DNA of 64,000 bases from an uncultured Christensenellaceae bacterium (GTDB lineage: Bacteria; Bacillota; Clostridia; Christensenellales; Pumilibacteraceae), in NCBI GenBank assembly GCA_910586925.1, contig CAJUKG010000005.1, positions 47,333 to 111,332 on the forward strand, given 5' to 3'. Below are positions 45,520-58,200 of this stretch, one piece after another. Each line of letters starts with the position of its first letter. The first letter of the stretch is position 1. Below the pieces are notes generated by a model. That model was not told the DNA's origin. It saw only the letters and a program-made list of their open reading frames with translations, and searched no databases. A program made the translations under genes and the position numbers.

Positions 45520-45560
45520 AAAAAATGTGCTGTCGCGAAACAGAAGTTCTGCGACAGCAC
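45520..45560 (-). terminator. Intrinsic terminator of the RNase P RNA gene
   Basis: Ten-bp stem GTGCTGTCGC/GCGACAGCAC (45527-45536 with 45551-45560) followed by a U-run (45520-45525) on the minus strand. Confidence 0.9.
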
Positions 45561-45874
45561 GTGAGTATGACCCGTAAGCCGAATTTTGTTATGACGGTTA
45601 TCTATCTTGCCCGCATGTTGCCATACGGGTCGAGCGATTGCAAAGGACGGCGGACCACCTTGACCCTTATATCTTGCACCGAACGGGGTTTACACAGCCC
45701 GAAACGTTGCCGTTTCGGCGGTGAGCTTTTACCTCGCCTTTTCACCTGTACCTTACGGTAGTTGTTTTCTGTTGCACTTTCCTTGAAGTCGCCTTCACCG
45801 GTAGTTAGCCGGCGTTCTGTCCTGCGGTGTTCGGACTTTCCTCGTTAAAAACGCAACCGTCCGGTCATCTCATC
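45560..45874 (-). ncRNA. rnpB: RNase P RNA
   Basis: Catalytic RNA of about 315 nt that trims tRNA 5' leaders. Conserved blocks on the minus strand: GAGGAAAGTCCG (complement of 45832-45843), an AAATTCGGCTTACGGG block near the 3' end (about 45571-45586), and the P1 pairing TGAGATGACC with GGTCATACTCA closing the two ends. The transcript is flanked by a consensus promoter and an intrinsic terminator. Confidence 0.95.
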
Positions 45875-45878
45875 GGTA

Positions 45879-45907
45879 ATTATATCACCCGCGTGCGATA
45901 AAGTCAA
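45879..45907 (-). promoter_or_regulatory. Promoter of rnpB
   Basis: Minus-strand TTGACT (45902-45907), 17-nt spacer, TATAAT (45879-45884), start expected near 45872-45874. Confidence 0.9.
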
Positions 45908-45924
45908 GTTTTTTCTCGGCATTA

Positions 45925-47109
45925 TTATTTTTGCGGGCGGCGGAGAATGGACATTTCGGGCAAGTTTATTCCGCCGAGCAAATACCGTTTCATCGGGACT
46001 TTGGCGTCGTCTGTGCTCGTTCCGTCGTCACACGTCATTATCGGCACAGTGATTTGCTTATTCAGATATTTGATATTCGGACACAGCACTTCGAGAGTAT
46101 CGCCTGTTTTGAAGCGGTTGCGCATTTCCACCACCGCGCCGTCCGCGCAATTTTCCGCGACCACGCCGCAAAAATCGTAATACTTGTGCGGAGTCGAGTC
46201 ATGCACGGGCTGACCGTAATAAAATCCCGTATTAAATCCGCGATTTGGTGCTTTTGCCGTTTCGCGCACTATCGCCTCGGGCACTTTCTCGCCGCGCAGC
46301 GTGCAGTCCACAGCGTGACGGTACGCGCCCACAACGCATGCCACGTAGTATTCCGATTTCACTCTGCCTTCTATCTTGAACGACGTGACGCCCGCATCCG
46401 CGATCTCTTTCAGATGCTCGATCATATTGAGGTCGTTTCCGCCGAACACATACGTGCCGTCGTCCTGCACGAGTTCCACGCTGTCCCCGCCGCACTCGGG
46501 GGTGAACACCATTCTGCATGCCTGATTGCACTCGCCGCGGTTCGCCGATCTTCCCGTGAGATAATTAGACAGCAAGCACCGTCCCGAATACGACACGCAC
46601 ATTGCGCCGTGCACGAACGCTTCAAGTTCCACTTCGGGCGGCAACGCGTCGCGTATAGCTTTTATCTGTTCGAGATCAAGCTCGCGCGCAAGCACTATCC
46701 GTTTTACGCCCATATCCGCATACACACGGGCGGTGCGACTGTTCATCACGTTCGCCTGCGTGGACACATGCACGGGAATGTGACAGCCGATATCGGCAAG
46801 ATACCGTATCAGACCGAGGTCGGACACGATCAAGCCGTCGGCATGGATACTCTGCAAATAGTCCACATACTCGCTTACACCCGAAAAATCCTCGTCGTTG
46901 GGGAAAATATTGAGCGTGACGTAAAACTTCTTTTTACGGCTGTGCGTAGCGAGCGACGCCGTTTTAAGATCGTCGTAATCGAAATTTTTGCACGCCGCAC
47001 GCATGCCGAGCCGCTTGCCCGACAGGTACACCGCATCCGCGCCGTATTCGAGCGCGAAGTCCATTTTGTTGATGTCACCCGCAGGTGCCAAAAGCTCGAT
47101 TTTTTTCAT
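45925..47109 (-). CDS. U32 family protein, tRNA hydroxylation (TrhP-like)
   Basis: Protein of 394 residues. LLAPAGDINKMDFALEYGADAVY start, VHVSTQANVMN, and the diagnostic U32 signature with EAFVHGAMCVSYSGRC (about 163-178) followed by GECNQACR, whose cysteines likely bind an Fe-S cluster. Relatives make 5-hydroxyuridine at tRNA position 34. Its start codon shares one base with the RNase J stop. The short length (no extra C-terminal module) fits the TrhP/YrrO group better than RlhA. Confidence 0.88.
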   Translation of the reverse strand: MKKIELLAPAGDINKMDFALEYGADAVYLSGKRLGMRAACKNFDYDDLKTASLATHSRKKKFYVTLNIFPNDEDFSGVSEYVDYLQSIHADGLIVSDLGLIRYLADIGCHIPVHVSTQANVMNSRTARVYADMGVKRIVLARELDLEQIKAIRDALPPEVELEAFVHGAMCVSYSGRCLLSNYLTGRSANRGECNQACRMVFTPECGGDSVELVQDDGTYVFGGNDLNMIEHLKEIADAGVTSFKIEGRVKSEYYVACVVGAYRHAVDCTLRGEKVPEAIVRETAKAPNRGFNTGFYYGQPVHDSTPHKYYDFCGVVAENCADGAVVEMRNRFKTGDTLEVLCPNIKYLNKQITVPIMTCDDGTSTDDAKVPMKRYLLGGINLPEMSILRRPQK

Positions 47110-48785
47110 CAGCAGTCTATGATCATGGGCAGTATCATCGGACTGCGCCGCGTCATTTTGAAGATATGGTTTTTAAGCTCTTTACGCACGGTATTATTGA
47201 GCGTATTGCGGTCGCACTGACGCAGGTCGATCTCGGACAGCAGTCGCGACACCGCATCCCTGCATCCGTCGAAGAAGTCGTCGCCGCCCTCTTTATCGTA
47301 GGCGAATCCGCGCGACGTAATATCTATAGCCGACGCCGTGCCCGACAGCTCGTCTATGCAAATAACGGCTATGAGCAGTCCGTCCTCGGCAAGATGCTTG
47401 CGGTCGCGAAGCACTGCGCCGTCGGTATCGCCGACGCCGAGTCCGTCCACGAGCAGGCTACCCGACGCAACTTGCTCGCCTATCTTGAACATTTTATGCG
47501 AAACGTACACGCAATCGCCTATATCGGTTATTATTATATGCGACGGCATTTCGCCCATCGCGACGGCAAGCTCGGCGTGCTTCTGCAAGTGTCTGTGCTC
47601 GCCGTGCACGGGGATAAAATACTGCGGTTTCAAAAGCGCGTGCATAAGCGACAGCTCGTCGCGGCATGCGTGACCGGACACGTGAAGCTCCGCAAGACTC
47701 TCGTAGATAACCCGCGCACCGTGCCGATAAATGTTGTTGATAACGGTGTACACCATGCGCTCGTTGCCGGGAATGGGGTGCGCAGACAGTATTACGGTAT
47801 CGTTGAATCCGAGTTTCACCTTGGAAAACTCGTCGGACGCCATGCGCGTGAGCGCGCTCATCGGCTCGCCCTGACTGCCCGTTGTGAGTATGACGAGATC
47901 TTTGTCGTCTACGTTCTTGACCTTTTCTATATCGACTATGCGCGTGCGGTCGATCTTCAGCTCGCCTATACGCGCGGCGCAATCGGCGACGTTTATCATC
48001 GACCTACCCGAAAACGCCACCTTACGCCCGAACTCCGCCGCGAGGTCGATTATCTGTTGCAAGCGGTGAATATTCGACGCGAACGTCGCTATAATGAGCC
48101 GCCTGTCCTTATTCTCGTTGAAAATATTCCGCATTGATCGCCCGACCGTCGCTTCGCTCATGGACGAGCCGGGACGCTCGACGTTCGTGCTTTCGCAAAG
48201 CAACAGCAACACGCCCTGTCTGCCGATCTCGGCAATGCGTTGCAGGTCTATCATGTTGCCGTCGATAGGCGTGTAATCCACTTTGAAGTCGCCGGTATGG
48301 AAAACAACGCCGACGGGCGTCGTGATAGACAGCGCGCACGACCCCGCAATGGAGTGCGACACTTTGACGAACTCGACCTTGAACGCCCTGCCGAGCGATA
48401 CGGTACTGCCCGGTTGCACGGTATTGAGCTTCGCGTTGTCTATGCGCATTTCGCGCAATTTGTTTTCTATCAGCGCGAGCGTGAGCTTCGTACCGAAAAC
48501 GGGCACGTTACATTCTTTGAGAAAATACGGGATCGATCCGATATGGTCCTCGTGACCGTGGGTTATGACGATACCGCGGATCTTATCTTTGTTGAGAAGC
48601 AAATACGCAGGATCGGGAATTATGAGATCTACGCCCGGGGTGTCCGTCGTCGGGAACGTCGAGCCGCAGTCGATGATAATTATGTCCTCGCCGAACTCGA
48701 GCGCGGTCATATTCTTGCCGATTTCGCCTACGCCGCCCAAAAATATGACCTTTAACACAGGCTCTACAAACTTTTTTTGTTGCAC
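47109..48785 (-). CDS. rnj: Ribonuclease J
   Basis: Metallo-beta-lactamase/beta-CASP RNase of 558 residues with endo- and 5'-3' exonuclease activity in mRNA decay and rRNA maturation. The metal motif is THGHEDHIGS (about 74-83); TGDFKVDYTPIDG, the beta-CASP region, and SGHACRDEL with PVHGEHRHL supply other ligands; a C-terminal domain closes it. It starts with GTG at 48785 behind a strong GGAGGAAA. Confidence 0.96.
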   Translation of the reverse strand: MQQKKFVEPVLKVIFLGGVGEIGKNMTALEFGEDIIIIDCGSTFPTTDTPGVDLIIPDPAYLLLNKDKIRGIVITHGHEDHIGSIPYFLKECNVPVFGTKLTLALIENKLREMRIDNAKLNTVQPGSTVSLGRAFKVEFVKVSHSIAGSCALSITTPVGVVFHTGDFKVDYTPIDGNMIDLQRIAEIGRQGVLLLLCESTNVERPGSSMSEATVGRSMRNIFNENKDRRLIIATFASNIHRLQQIIDLAAEFGRKVAFSGRSMINVADCAARIGELKIDRTRIVDIEKVKNVDDKDLVILTTGSQGEPMSALTRMASDEFSKVKLGFNDTVILSAHPIPGNERMVYTVINNIYRHGARVIYESLAELHVSGHACRDELSLMHALLKPQYFIPVHGEHRHLQKHAELAVAMGEMPSHIIITDIGDCVYVSHKMFKIGEQVASGSLLVDGLGVGDTDGAVLRDRKHLAEDGLLIAVICIDELSGTASAIDITSRGFAYDKEGGDDFFDGCRDAVSRLLSEIDLRQCDRNTLNNTVRKELKNHIFKMTRRSPMILPMIIDC

Positions 48786-49045
48786 TTTACTTTCCTCCGA
48801 TGCAATATCGAAAATTTCGGCGTTTATATCTATCGGACGCCACCCGAAAATTTACATAACGTTCGCTTTTCGCCGACGCAATGCGATTGCGTCGCAAAAT
48901 ACATTTGCCGCAGCAAAACGCGCAAAAATTATTTTAATACAAAAAAATATACACCACGGTCTGACCCGTCGAAATACCTATTAAAGTGTCAGTTGCGAAC
49001 CATTCGCTTGATTATAATTATAACGTATTTCAAGCAAAAAGACAA
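48786..49045 (-). promoter_or_regulatory. Promoter and long leader of rnj
   Basis: Minus-strand TTGTCT (49040-49045), 17-nt spacer, TATAAT (49017-49022), giving a leader of about 225 nt. The leader includes an 8-bp hairpin GACGCAAT/ATTGCGTC at about 48874-48893. Many RNase genes are autoregulated through their leaders. The rest of the 48786-49204 gap holds nothing else apart from the terminator of the next gene. Confidence 0.6.
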
Positions 49046-49164
49046 CTGTTTTCCCGCCCTTTTCGGAAATAAATTGCGCGCGTCGAAAAAATATCACTTT
49101 TTCGATTTTTTGTGACATTTTCTGTAATGCCAAATAGTAAGCGTTACCGTAATTTTTAATTGCA

Positions 49165-49194
49165 AAACAAGCCCGACCGAAGTCGAGCTTGTTT
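49165..49194 (-). terminator. Terminator of the giant surface protein gene
   Basis: Thirteen-bp near-perfect stem AAACAAGC.../...GCTTGTTT (49165-49177 with 49182-49194) with a four-base loop, starting 11 bp after the stop. Confidence 0.75.
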
Positions 49195-49204
49195 GTCTGT
49201 TTGA

Positions 49205-52200
49205 CTACATATTGTTATCGGAGTTTCCGTTCGGCTGATCCGCGCCGGGGTTTAGACCTATAACATCGGTTTGCGCGGCATTCTCGCCGCCGCCGAGCAT
49301 CATGCCCGGATCGTTTTGCACGGGAACGGTGGGCGGCAAATATCCGAAGGACTGGTAAGGCATAGAAGCCGCACCGCCCGCAAGTCGCATCATTTGCTCC
49401 TCAAGCTCCATTTCCGAAAGCAGTATCGCTTCGAGTTCTTCCTGTTTGCGCTTGCGGCGTTTCACGAGGATAACTATGAGAATGATGAGCAGAATGAGCA
49501 ACAACAAGCCTGCGCCCGCACCCAACCAAATAAACGGATACGATTCGTAGCTGATGATTATACTGTCCATAAACGACGGTTCGGGTCTGTCGATATTCTT
49601 GATCCTGAACGTCGATTTAACCGTTTCGCCCGTGCGGTCCTTGACGCCGATGGTAATGTCGGTTTCGCCGCGCGTGTTAAACGTGAGGTACAACAGCAAG
49701 CCGTCCTCGCTCACTTCCACCGTACACATGGTGGACGAAACGACCTCGGTAACTGCGGGATCGAACGTGAGCACGTCGCCGTCCTTTATATCCACATCGC
49801 CGAACAGCATGTCTGTGGTAAGGGTAACTCTGCCGTTGCTGTCAAGACCGTACTCGCCGTCGCGGGTATGGAACGTGAACTCGCCGTTACGGCGGATCTG
49901 CTCGATAAGCTCGGGCGAGCTGTTCTTGCCGACAACCGCGGTGAACGTTTTGCCGAACACCTGCGCATTGTCATTGCCCTCGTCCACCTTGCGTATGAAC
50001 GATACGTGGAACGACAGTGTGGCTTCGCGGGTGCAAACGAACTGCCAATCGCCGTCGCTGTCGAGGTTTACCGTAACATTGGCGTCGTCGGGCGTGAGTT
50101 CTTTTATAATGTAGTCGCTGCCGGGGTTGAACGTCTTGTTCTCGTCCGCCGAGAGCAATGCGCGACCGCTGCTGACGCTATCTATCGCATCATCCGATCC
50201 GCTATACGTGTCGCGTATATCTTTGAACAATTTTTCGGGAGTGATCTTGACCGGCAAGCTACGCTTCGCACTCACGGTTTTCAATTCGTCGACCTGCGAG
50301 AAATCGTATATTACCGTGAAGCTGATCGTGTACATGACCGTACGGGCGTTAAAGTCGGTAGAAAGATCGCCGTCCGCCACGGTGACGAGCACCGTTTGCG
50401 TACCGTAGAAACCGGGACGGGAAACGACTGTGAATTTGTCTACAGCCGCGCCTTCCACGACGATCGGCTCGACGCTCAAAATACTTCCGCTTGTGTTCTC
50501 CTCGACGCTGCAGTGCGCATCGTCGGTATCGAGCGGAGTTACGCCGAAGATATGTATTACGTCGTTATTCTTGTCTTCGACATAATCCTTGATGTCGATC
50601 GTAATGGGCGCGCTCGCCGCTCTGTCCGAACCTACGATCGTCATATGACGGTTATCCATGCCGACCTTGACGTTCGGCGCGGTATTGAGCACCGTGACGT
50701 TTACGCGAATCGTAATGCCCGCGCTCGTTAGCGGATTGCTGCTGCGGTCGATTATGCGCATATACGCAACACCCGTGACTCCGCGCGTGTACGACGTCGC
50801 GGTGATGGTAAATCCCGTAAAGTGGTTTGCATCGACGTGCACGCCGTTGTTTCCGTATACAGGCTCGATCTTCGCGATCGCCGCGGCTTTACCGTCCTCG
50901 CTTTCGGGATACACGTCTATTGCGCCGTCGATCATGTACTTCTTGATATTTACGGGGTCGATAGGCGCGACGAGTTTGTAAGAATCGGTATCGGCGGATA
51001 TGGACGTGAAGTCGGCGTCGGTGAGCCAACCGTCAACAACGAGTTTGAGCGTGAGCGACGCGGCGTCGGGAACGACGTACGTATTGAACTCGTACAAATC
51101 GTTAGCCTCGTCGTAAACTATCTCGTAACCCGCACCGAACGTGTCGATCTTGCGCGGCGTTTCCGCGAGCTTCTCGTCGTTGAACGCCATTTCGGTGTTC
51201 TTTATCGTGATATTGAGAGTTACGGTCGTCGTTCCGTCTTTACCGCCCTCATGGTCGGTACCGGTAAGCACGACGGGAATGGTGACTTCGGGCAAATAGT
51301 TGCCGTCCTCGTCGCGCACGTCTATCCTGCGACGAATGTCGATACGCAGCGAACGCGCGGGCACGCCGTCGCGCGCCGTCGTATCGTTGTTCACGAGAAT
51401 GTCGATCGCGCGCAAGACGCCCGGTTTGCTCTGCCAATCGCAATCGGTTCCCGCGAGTGCGGCTTCGTAATCCTTGTCGACGCCTGTTTTGGACTCGAAC
51501 GCCTTGATCTCGACATAGTCGTTGAGGTCGGTGTCGGCAAACAACGAGTCATAAGAATTGTCGTTATCGAAGATCTTGAACACCTTGCTGTCGCCGATGC
51601 CGCCCTCGAAATTCAAGAGGTTCTCGTTCACGGTATTTGTCGTCGGCGCGGAGTTCTTGACCTTGACATAGAACAAAGTACCCGAAGTTACCGACGCACC
51701 GGTGCGCGTGATCGAACGCATATCGAGGCTCTTTTCCACTTCGACATAGAACAGCACGTCCATTTTGATATTTGCGGTGACGGGACGGAAGGAAAGCGAG
51801 ACTCCGTCGTCGCCTATGTCGAAAGTGAAATACTGTTGCAAGAACATTACGAGCGCGTTATTCGTACCCGAAATCATACCGCCGTTTGCGGACACGCCGC
51901 CCACAAAATACTTTCTGATTTCGTCGGGCAGTTCGCCGTTGGCGTCGCGCTTGAGCGACCAATAATGACGCTGCATTTGTTGCGGCGCAATATCGAACAG
52001 CGGCGAAGCCTGTTCCGCGGTGAGCGACTTGAACACGCGGGTATTCTCCGCGGAGTTAGCCATCAGCGCGTATACTCGCAACGTGTATTTCTTGTTATAG
52101 ACGTTGTTGACGACGTCGGCATCGTTGATGCCCCACCCGTCCGTAGACGGCTGATCGACCGACGCGGGCGCGTTCTTGTAATTGAGGAACTGATAGGTGC

Positions 52201-55200
52201 TGGGCGCGCCGATGATGGCTTTGCGCTCGTCCTCGGGCAGCTCCAACACTTCCGCGCTCATGCCCGAATAATCGTCGTACGCCTTTACGTACACGGTGTC
52301 TATGATGTTGCTGTTGATAACGCCGTTATTGATACTGCCGGACTTCGCCTGATGCTCGTTCGTTATCTCGGAATTGAGCGTGCAAAGCCGTATGGTGATC
52401 GGAGTGGCATTATCGAAAATATTGTTACCGACGTCGCGAACGTAGAACCGCAGTTCGTCCCAGTCTTTCAACGGGTTAAACGTAAGACATGTCAGAGTAA
52501 ACGACTTGAAATCGTCATCGGAAATCTCGATCTCGAACAGGTCGTTGCTATACTTAAGCGGGTTATTTTCGTCCTGCATCATCGGCATGTCGTTGAACGT
52601 GAACACGTTATAGTCCGAACTCTCGGTGTACAGCGCGATATTGCCGTTATCCGTATAGTCGGGATCGTACGCGATCTCGTTGACGGCGAAAGTCACTTTG
52701 CCGTATACGTTTTTGACGGTTTCGGTAGTGCCCAAACGGTTGACATTTACGTTTGTGAGGTGTTCGGTCTTTTCGGTATACGCCGTCATGTACATGTCGA
52801 ACACGCCGAGCTGCTCCGCGCCATTGTCGTTATAGGTGGTGAGCAGACCTTCGTGACGCTTATGCGACTTGTCGTTATGCGGAATGGGGCTGGGCTTGGA
52901 GCTTTCGACCGTCACATAAATAGTGAACGAAACGGTCGCGCCCTCCGCGTCCATGACGGTAATTGTGACGGGCATATCCTTGCAAACGCTGTGCGCCACT
53001 ATTACCTGATCGAGCGAATACGTATCGCCCGACGTTTTGCCCTCGACGGGTATCTTATCGTAAACCTGCGTAACGTTGAAGCATGTCGGGTCGTAATACT
53101 TGACGCTCGTTATGCGCAAGCCCCACGGCGTATCGTCGTCGGCAATGGCAAGATAGCCGAGATGCTGCGACGCCATATTAGTCGGGTCGTAATCGTGTAA
53201 TTGATACTTTCTGTACGCTTCGACGTTTTTCGGATTGTCTACGTGCTCGGTTGTGAGTTCGGAGTACTTGACAGCCGACGTCGGCTTGACGAGATTGGGA
53301 TCGCCGACGCTGCCGGGATTGCGCACAATATACGAATACGAAGTAGACGCTTCCGCCGATGTTTTATTACCGTCCAAAACACCGTTAAACTTGTCGTACG
53401 GCGTGGTAACTACCGTGAACGAATCGTTTACGCGCATCTTCACCTTGTTCATGTTTTTAAGCACGCTCGGGCGTACCGTAGGAGCTTGGTTGGTGACGCT
53501 TACGATGATATAAAGTTTCTTCGTGGTATTCTTGTCGCTGTCGGTAAACACCATATTGAAAGAGAACTCTTTCAACTGTTTGCCGTTGTACGTGCTGCGA
53601 CGGTTTACGTCGACCGTAATGGTATTTCCATTAGGTACCGCGTTTCGACCGAACGTACCTGTGTAATCCATGGAAATGGTGACGTCGGGCAGCAAGTCTA
53701 TATGATCTTTTTTAAGTTTGCCGTCGGTGAGTTTTGCCGTGCCGTTGCGCAAATCGGATCCGTCGGTACTCGCAGGACGCCAATTATACGCATTATCGGA
53801 GAACGGAGACATCAAGTACGTACCCGTATCGACGTCGAACTGCTCGGCTTTCGTTCTGTTCTGCTTTTCGCAGAGCTTTTTGTAATCGGATTGCCAGAAT
53901 ATCTCGCGACCGTTCTTAAGCAAACTCTCCGATTGAATAACATCGTACAAATCGAAATTGTACGCACCCGTGACGGGCAACGAAATGTCTATGCGCTTAT
54001 TGCCGTCTTTCTTGTCGTCGTAATCTTTGAGCGCGGAAGAAAGCGTAGGCGCGGCACCGCCGATATACACGCGTATCTCGAGCGCGATATACGACGCTGC
54101 GGCAAAACCGTCGCCGTGGCTGTCGTAAATAAGCACTTTGAGCGGATAATAGCCCTTCTTCTGTTTAGCATCGTATTCGAGTCCGCGTTCCGCGTAATAG
54201 CTCAAGCGGTTGCTGTTCGTCACGGCACTGCCGTCTTCATTCTCGTTGAGCGTCGTCTTTGCGAGCGGCGTGATCGTCAGCATCGTGCCGTCGCCGCTCA
54301 CATTGGTCGTGAAGAACTTGGAAAATCCTTCCATACCGTCGCTCGACATATTGGAGCCGTAAATACCGTCGTTGGGTTGGAACGTGGAGTCTATGGCATC
54401 CAAATCGGCTTTACTCGTCGCGGAATTGAAAGTCGAGCCGTTTCGCGTGCCGAAGAAGTTCGCCATCGAATACTGCACGGCGGCTTTGCTCGACGAATTC
54501 TCGAACACGAAATCGTCGCCGTCGCCATATTCCTTGACGCGCTTATAGTACGCGCCGTCACCGCCCCACGATTCGAGCTTATACATGGAATCGGTATAGA
54601 AATACGCCTTATCCGACTTGCTTTCGTCGATCGTCTTGTCGTCATTTGTTACGACGTCTTTGTCGGTGTACTTAATATACTTATCCGCGCCTTTGGGAAC
54701 ATCGACGCCGCTGCGCAACAATCCGAGCGTGAACGGCTTGCTCGCCGTATCGAGCGAAACGTTGGTGTAGTAATAGCCGCCGCCGACCACGTTGCCGTTA
54801 TTGTCCCTGCGAATTGCCGCGGTATCCAATGTGCCGACCTGATTATCCGCAAACTCGATGGGGCTGTTACCTATCTCGAGCTTGAACGAAACGGTCGCCG
54901 AGGACGAAGTATCGTCCTTTGAAGCAGAAGCATCATCATTCGTCGCAGAAGCATCGCCCTTCGAAGCATTGGCAAGCACCGTTTTCTGTGCCGTGCTATC
55001 GTACTGGCAATCGGCTATGTCTATAGTAACCGTAAGCGACGACGCACTGGCACGGGTATTCTTCTTTTTGAAGCCCAAACCGAACATATGTTCTTGAAGT
55101 TTGGTCGTTTGATCGGCAAGATACATCAGTTTGCCGTCCGCGCCGACGAGGTTTTTCGCGTTCGCGGCGGTGACGGAACCGTCCGTATCGCCTTCTTTGC

Positions 55201-58200
55201 CGAAATATCCGACGGGCTTATACGTGTCGCCGCTCTTGACGACGGTAGACACCGTAAGAGCCTTGTTGAAATAGTCGCCGAGAAGCGACGCACGGTATGC
55301 GGCATTGTTCGCTATGAGTCCTTCTTCCTGCTGTGTCGAGGAATCGAGATTGCGCGAATAAGCGTCGTACGCAGTCACCGTGACATACGGGTTTTGGTCG
55401 AGAAGGTTGCCCGACCATGTGTTTACGCCGTCGCTTATCGTTATCGCGCTCGAAATGAGCGAAATCGAACTGCGCGAGTACGGCGCGGAGATATTGTACG
55501 CAACGTAATCTTTAGACGAATACTCGACGGCACCGGTCACGGGGTTTGCTGACACGAGCGCGCTTCTGAGTCCGAAATAGCTCATCGGAATATACGTCGT
55601 TTGAGTATTGTCGCCGGAAACGTTAATGGTGTCGCTGTAACGGAACGCTTTTTCCGCACCGCGTATCGTTTGGATCGCACCGTTTACGTCCGCTCGCACG
55701 TCGTATACGTAATTCTCGGTCGAGCTGTATACGACGCCCGAGTGTATGCCGGCGAGAGTGTTGTCCTGCTCGCCCGCATTACGCGTCTTTATCGAAGTAC
55801 CGCCGACCGACGCAGACACGTTGCCGTTGCCGTCGAGGTACAGCGTAGAAAGCGCGCTGTTCGTATCGAACAACGAACCTTTGTTGCCGTCGTATGTGGG
55901 CACATAGCTCGTAGACGTATTTACGACGTCGCGCACGGTATAATAGCCGCCGTACGCATCGTACTGCGTATACGGAACAATGCCCAAACTGCTTATAGAA
56001 AGCTGATAGCTTATATAACGGTAACCGTTTACCGCTTTCGCTTCGTTGTTTTTGTAGGCGTCGTCGATGCCCATAGTGCCGCCGCCGCATACCGCGTCGT
56101 CGCTCATCATTATGCGAACTTCGAGGTATTCGTCGGACGGTGTGTTCTTATTGGGGGTTATGGAAATCGCCCAATCTTTGACCTTCCATCTGCCCTTCGC
56201 GTCGAAGAACTTGTCGGGATTGTCTTTTACGGTAGTGTCGCCCGCACTCGAAAGAGTGTTCGCGCTGTAAACATGCTCATTGATATGATTGCCGTGTTCG
56301 TCGACGTCGTACACATAATAGAGTATGTCGATATAATCCCTGTAGAGGGTTGTTTCCGCGCCGTCGGGGAAATACGCCGAAAGCTTTGTGCCGCGGGTGG
56401 TGCGAAGCGCGAGTATCGCCGCTATAGGCGTATTCGCCTGCAACGTTATCCCGATACGGGGCACTGCGGCATTATAGTCTATGACTTTGCTGCCGTCGGG
56501 ATTTGTCCTCGTGAAATTTTCGAGCGTGTAATGGTTGGGTATGCCGATAGCTTCGGGATTGGACACCGGGGAAAGAATTACGCTTTGCAGTCCGTCGCTG
56601 TCGTTGGTAAGACGGCGGACCTGATCGGACGAAGCATTCTTTTTGTTGATGATCTGCTGCGTCATATCTCTGCTCGACGAGAAATACCGAGTTTTGGAAA
56701 AATCGGTTTGATCGAGGGTTTCGACGTTCCACAGATTGAGCTTGGGCGCGTCCTCCGTATCTCCCGTCGAAACAAGCTTAAAGCCGTCCGAATCGCGGTT
56801 TACGTCGAACGCCGCGTTAATTACCTCTACCTGTATTTTGCACCTGAACGTTTCGAGTTTGCCGTCCCTGTACCTGCCGTCGGTAACGGTAAAATACACG
56901 TACAGCGTCTTGACGCGCTGCGTGGAGTTGAGTGCGGTTATGGTAAGCTGCGACGAAGTGATAGATACCGATAAATAGTTATCGAGGTATCCTATATTGT
57001 TCTCGTCATAAGAAAGTTTTCCGTCGTCCACAGACACGGCTTCGCCCGGATAGAACATAACGGGATCGCGCTCGTTGTCGACGAGGAAGTTTTTGTTAAG
57101 ATCGGAAAGACCGGTATAGCCGTACGCGTTGATTATGATCGTAGACGGCGTGACGGTCATGCCCGCGGTCACGTCCGTGATAGTTTCCGTAGCACTGCCT
57201 ATAGGCGCGGTGGAAAGAGTATACACCTTATTGGGATACTGTACGCGCGGCGAGCTGTTTACGACGTTTATGCGAACGCGAATGGTGGTTACGCCATTAG
57301 AAACGCCGGACGCGCCGCTACCCATGCGGTCGCGCACGGTGAGCAATATTTCGACGGGCGCATTCGTCTGCGTGCGGTCGAGCGCGGTGATCACGAGATA
57401 GTCGATATTGTACGACGTAGACTCGCTGCCGTCCGTAAACTTAAGCGACGTGCCGAAGTTGCAACGCACGAGCGAATCGCCTACCGCGGGACGCACAAAA
57501 TTGCTTTCGCCCGCATACGGATCGAAAGTAAAGCCGTCGAGCATCTCGCCATCGTTCAAGCGCGCGAAGAACAGTCTGTCGATACCCGTCTTGCGCTCTC
57601 TCTCGGGATTTTCGGAAGTTACGACCGGCGACGTGAACAGATTGCCCGACGAGAAATCGCTCTCGAACGTGCGCGTGCCCTGCAACGCGCCGAGAGTGCT
57701 GCGAAGCCGCGTAATATAACCGGACGAGCTGTAGTCGGTCCCGCCTTCTTTAACATTATCCGCCGTTCCGAGTCCGTCGATAAGCGACTGCGTATTGCCC
57801 GACGTGCTGCTCGCACCGACTGCGAATTGCTTCGATGACGAATCGAATACGCCCGACAAGCCGTTGAGCGTGAAGCCGCCCGCGACCGCGCCCGCCGTCA
57901 TGTTCGCATCGGTGAGCATATCGTACGGGGTGATTATCACCGATTTATTCATCGGGATATAATACTCGATCGTCGCGGGGCTTGTGCCGTCGGCGGGAGT
58001 ATATGAGGACGAAACGTTCATGCCGTTCGCCGAGTAACCGAGCGTTGCGACATTGCCGCGCTCATCGGCGGTATAGCTTCGCGGCGCGGTATTGTGCACG
58101 TTTACCGCTATCTTCGCGGTAATCGGTCTATTGCCGCTATCCTCGAGGTTTACCGTGGCATGCAAATATCTGTTGTGCGTCCAATTCTTGAGCGTCACTT

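Noticed and set aside
50822..53200. 792-codon and similar long plus-strand frames inside the giant gene region
   Set aside because: Antisense shadows of the 4063-residue frame; the minus-strand protein has coherent domains, a signal segment and a membrane anchor.
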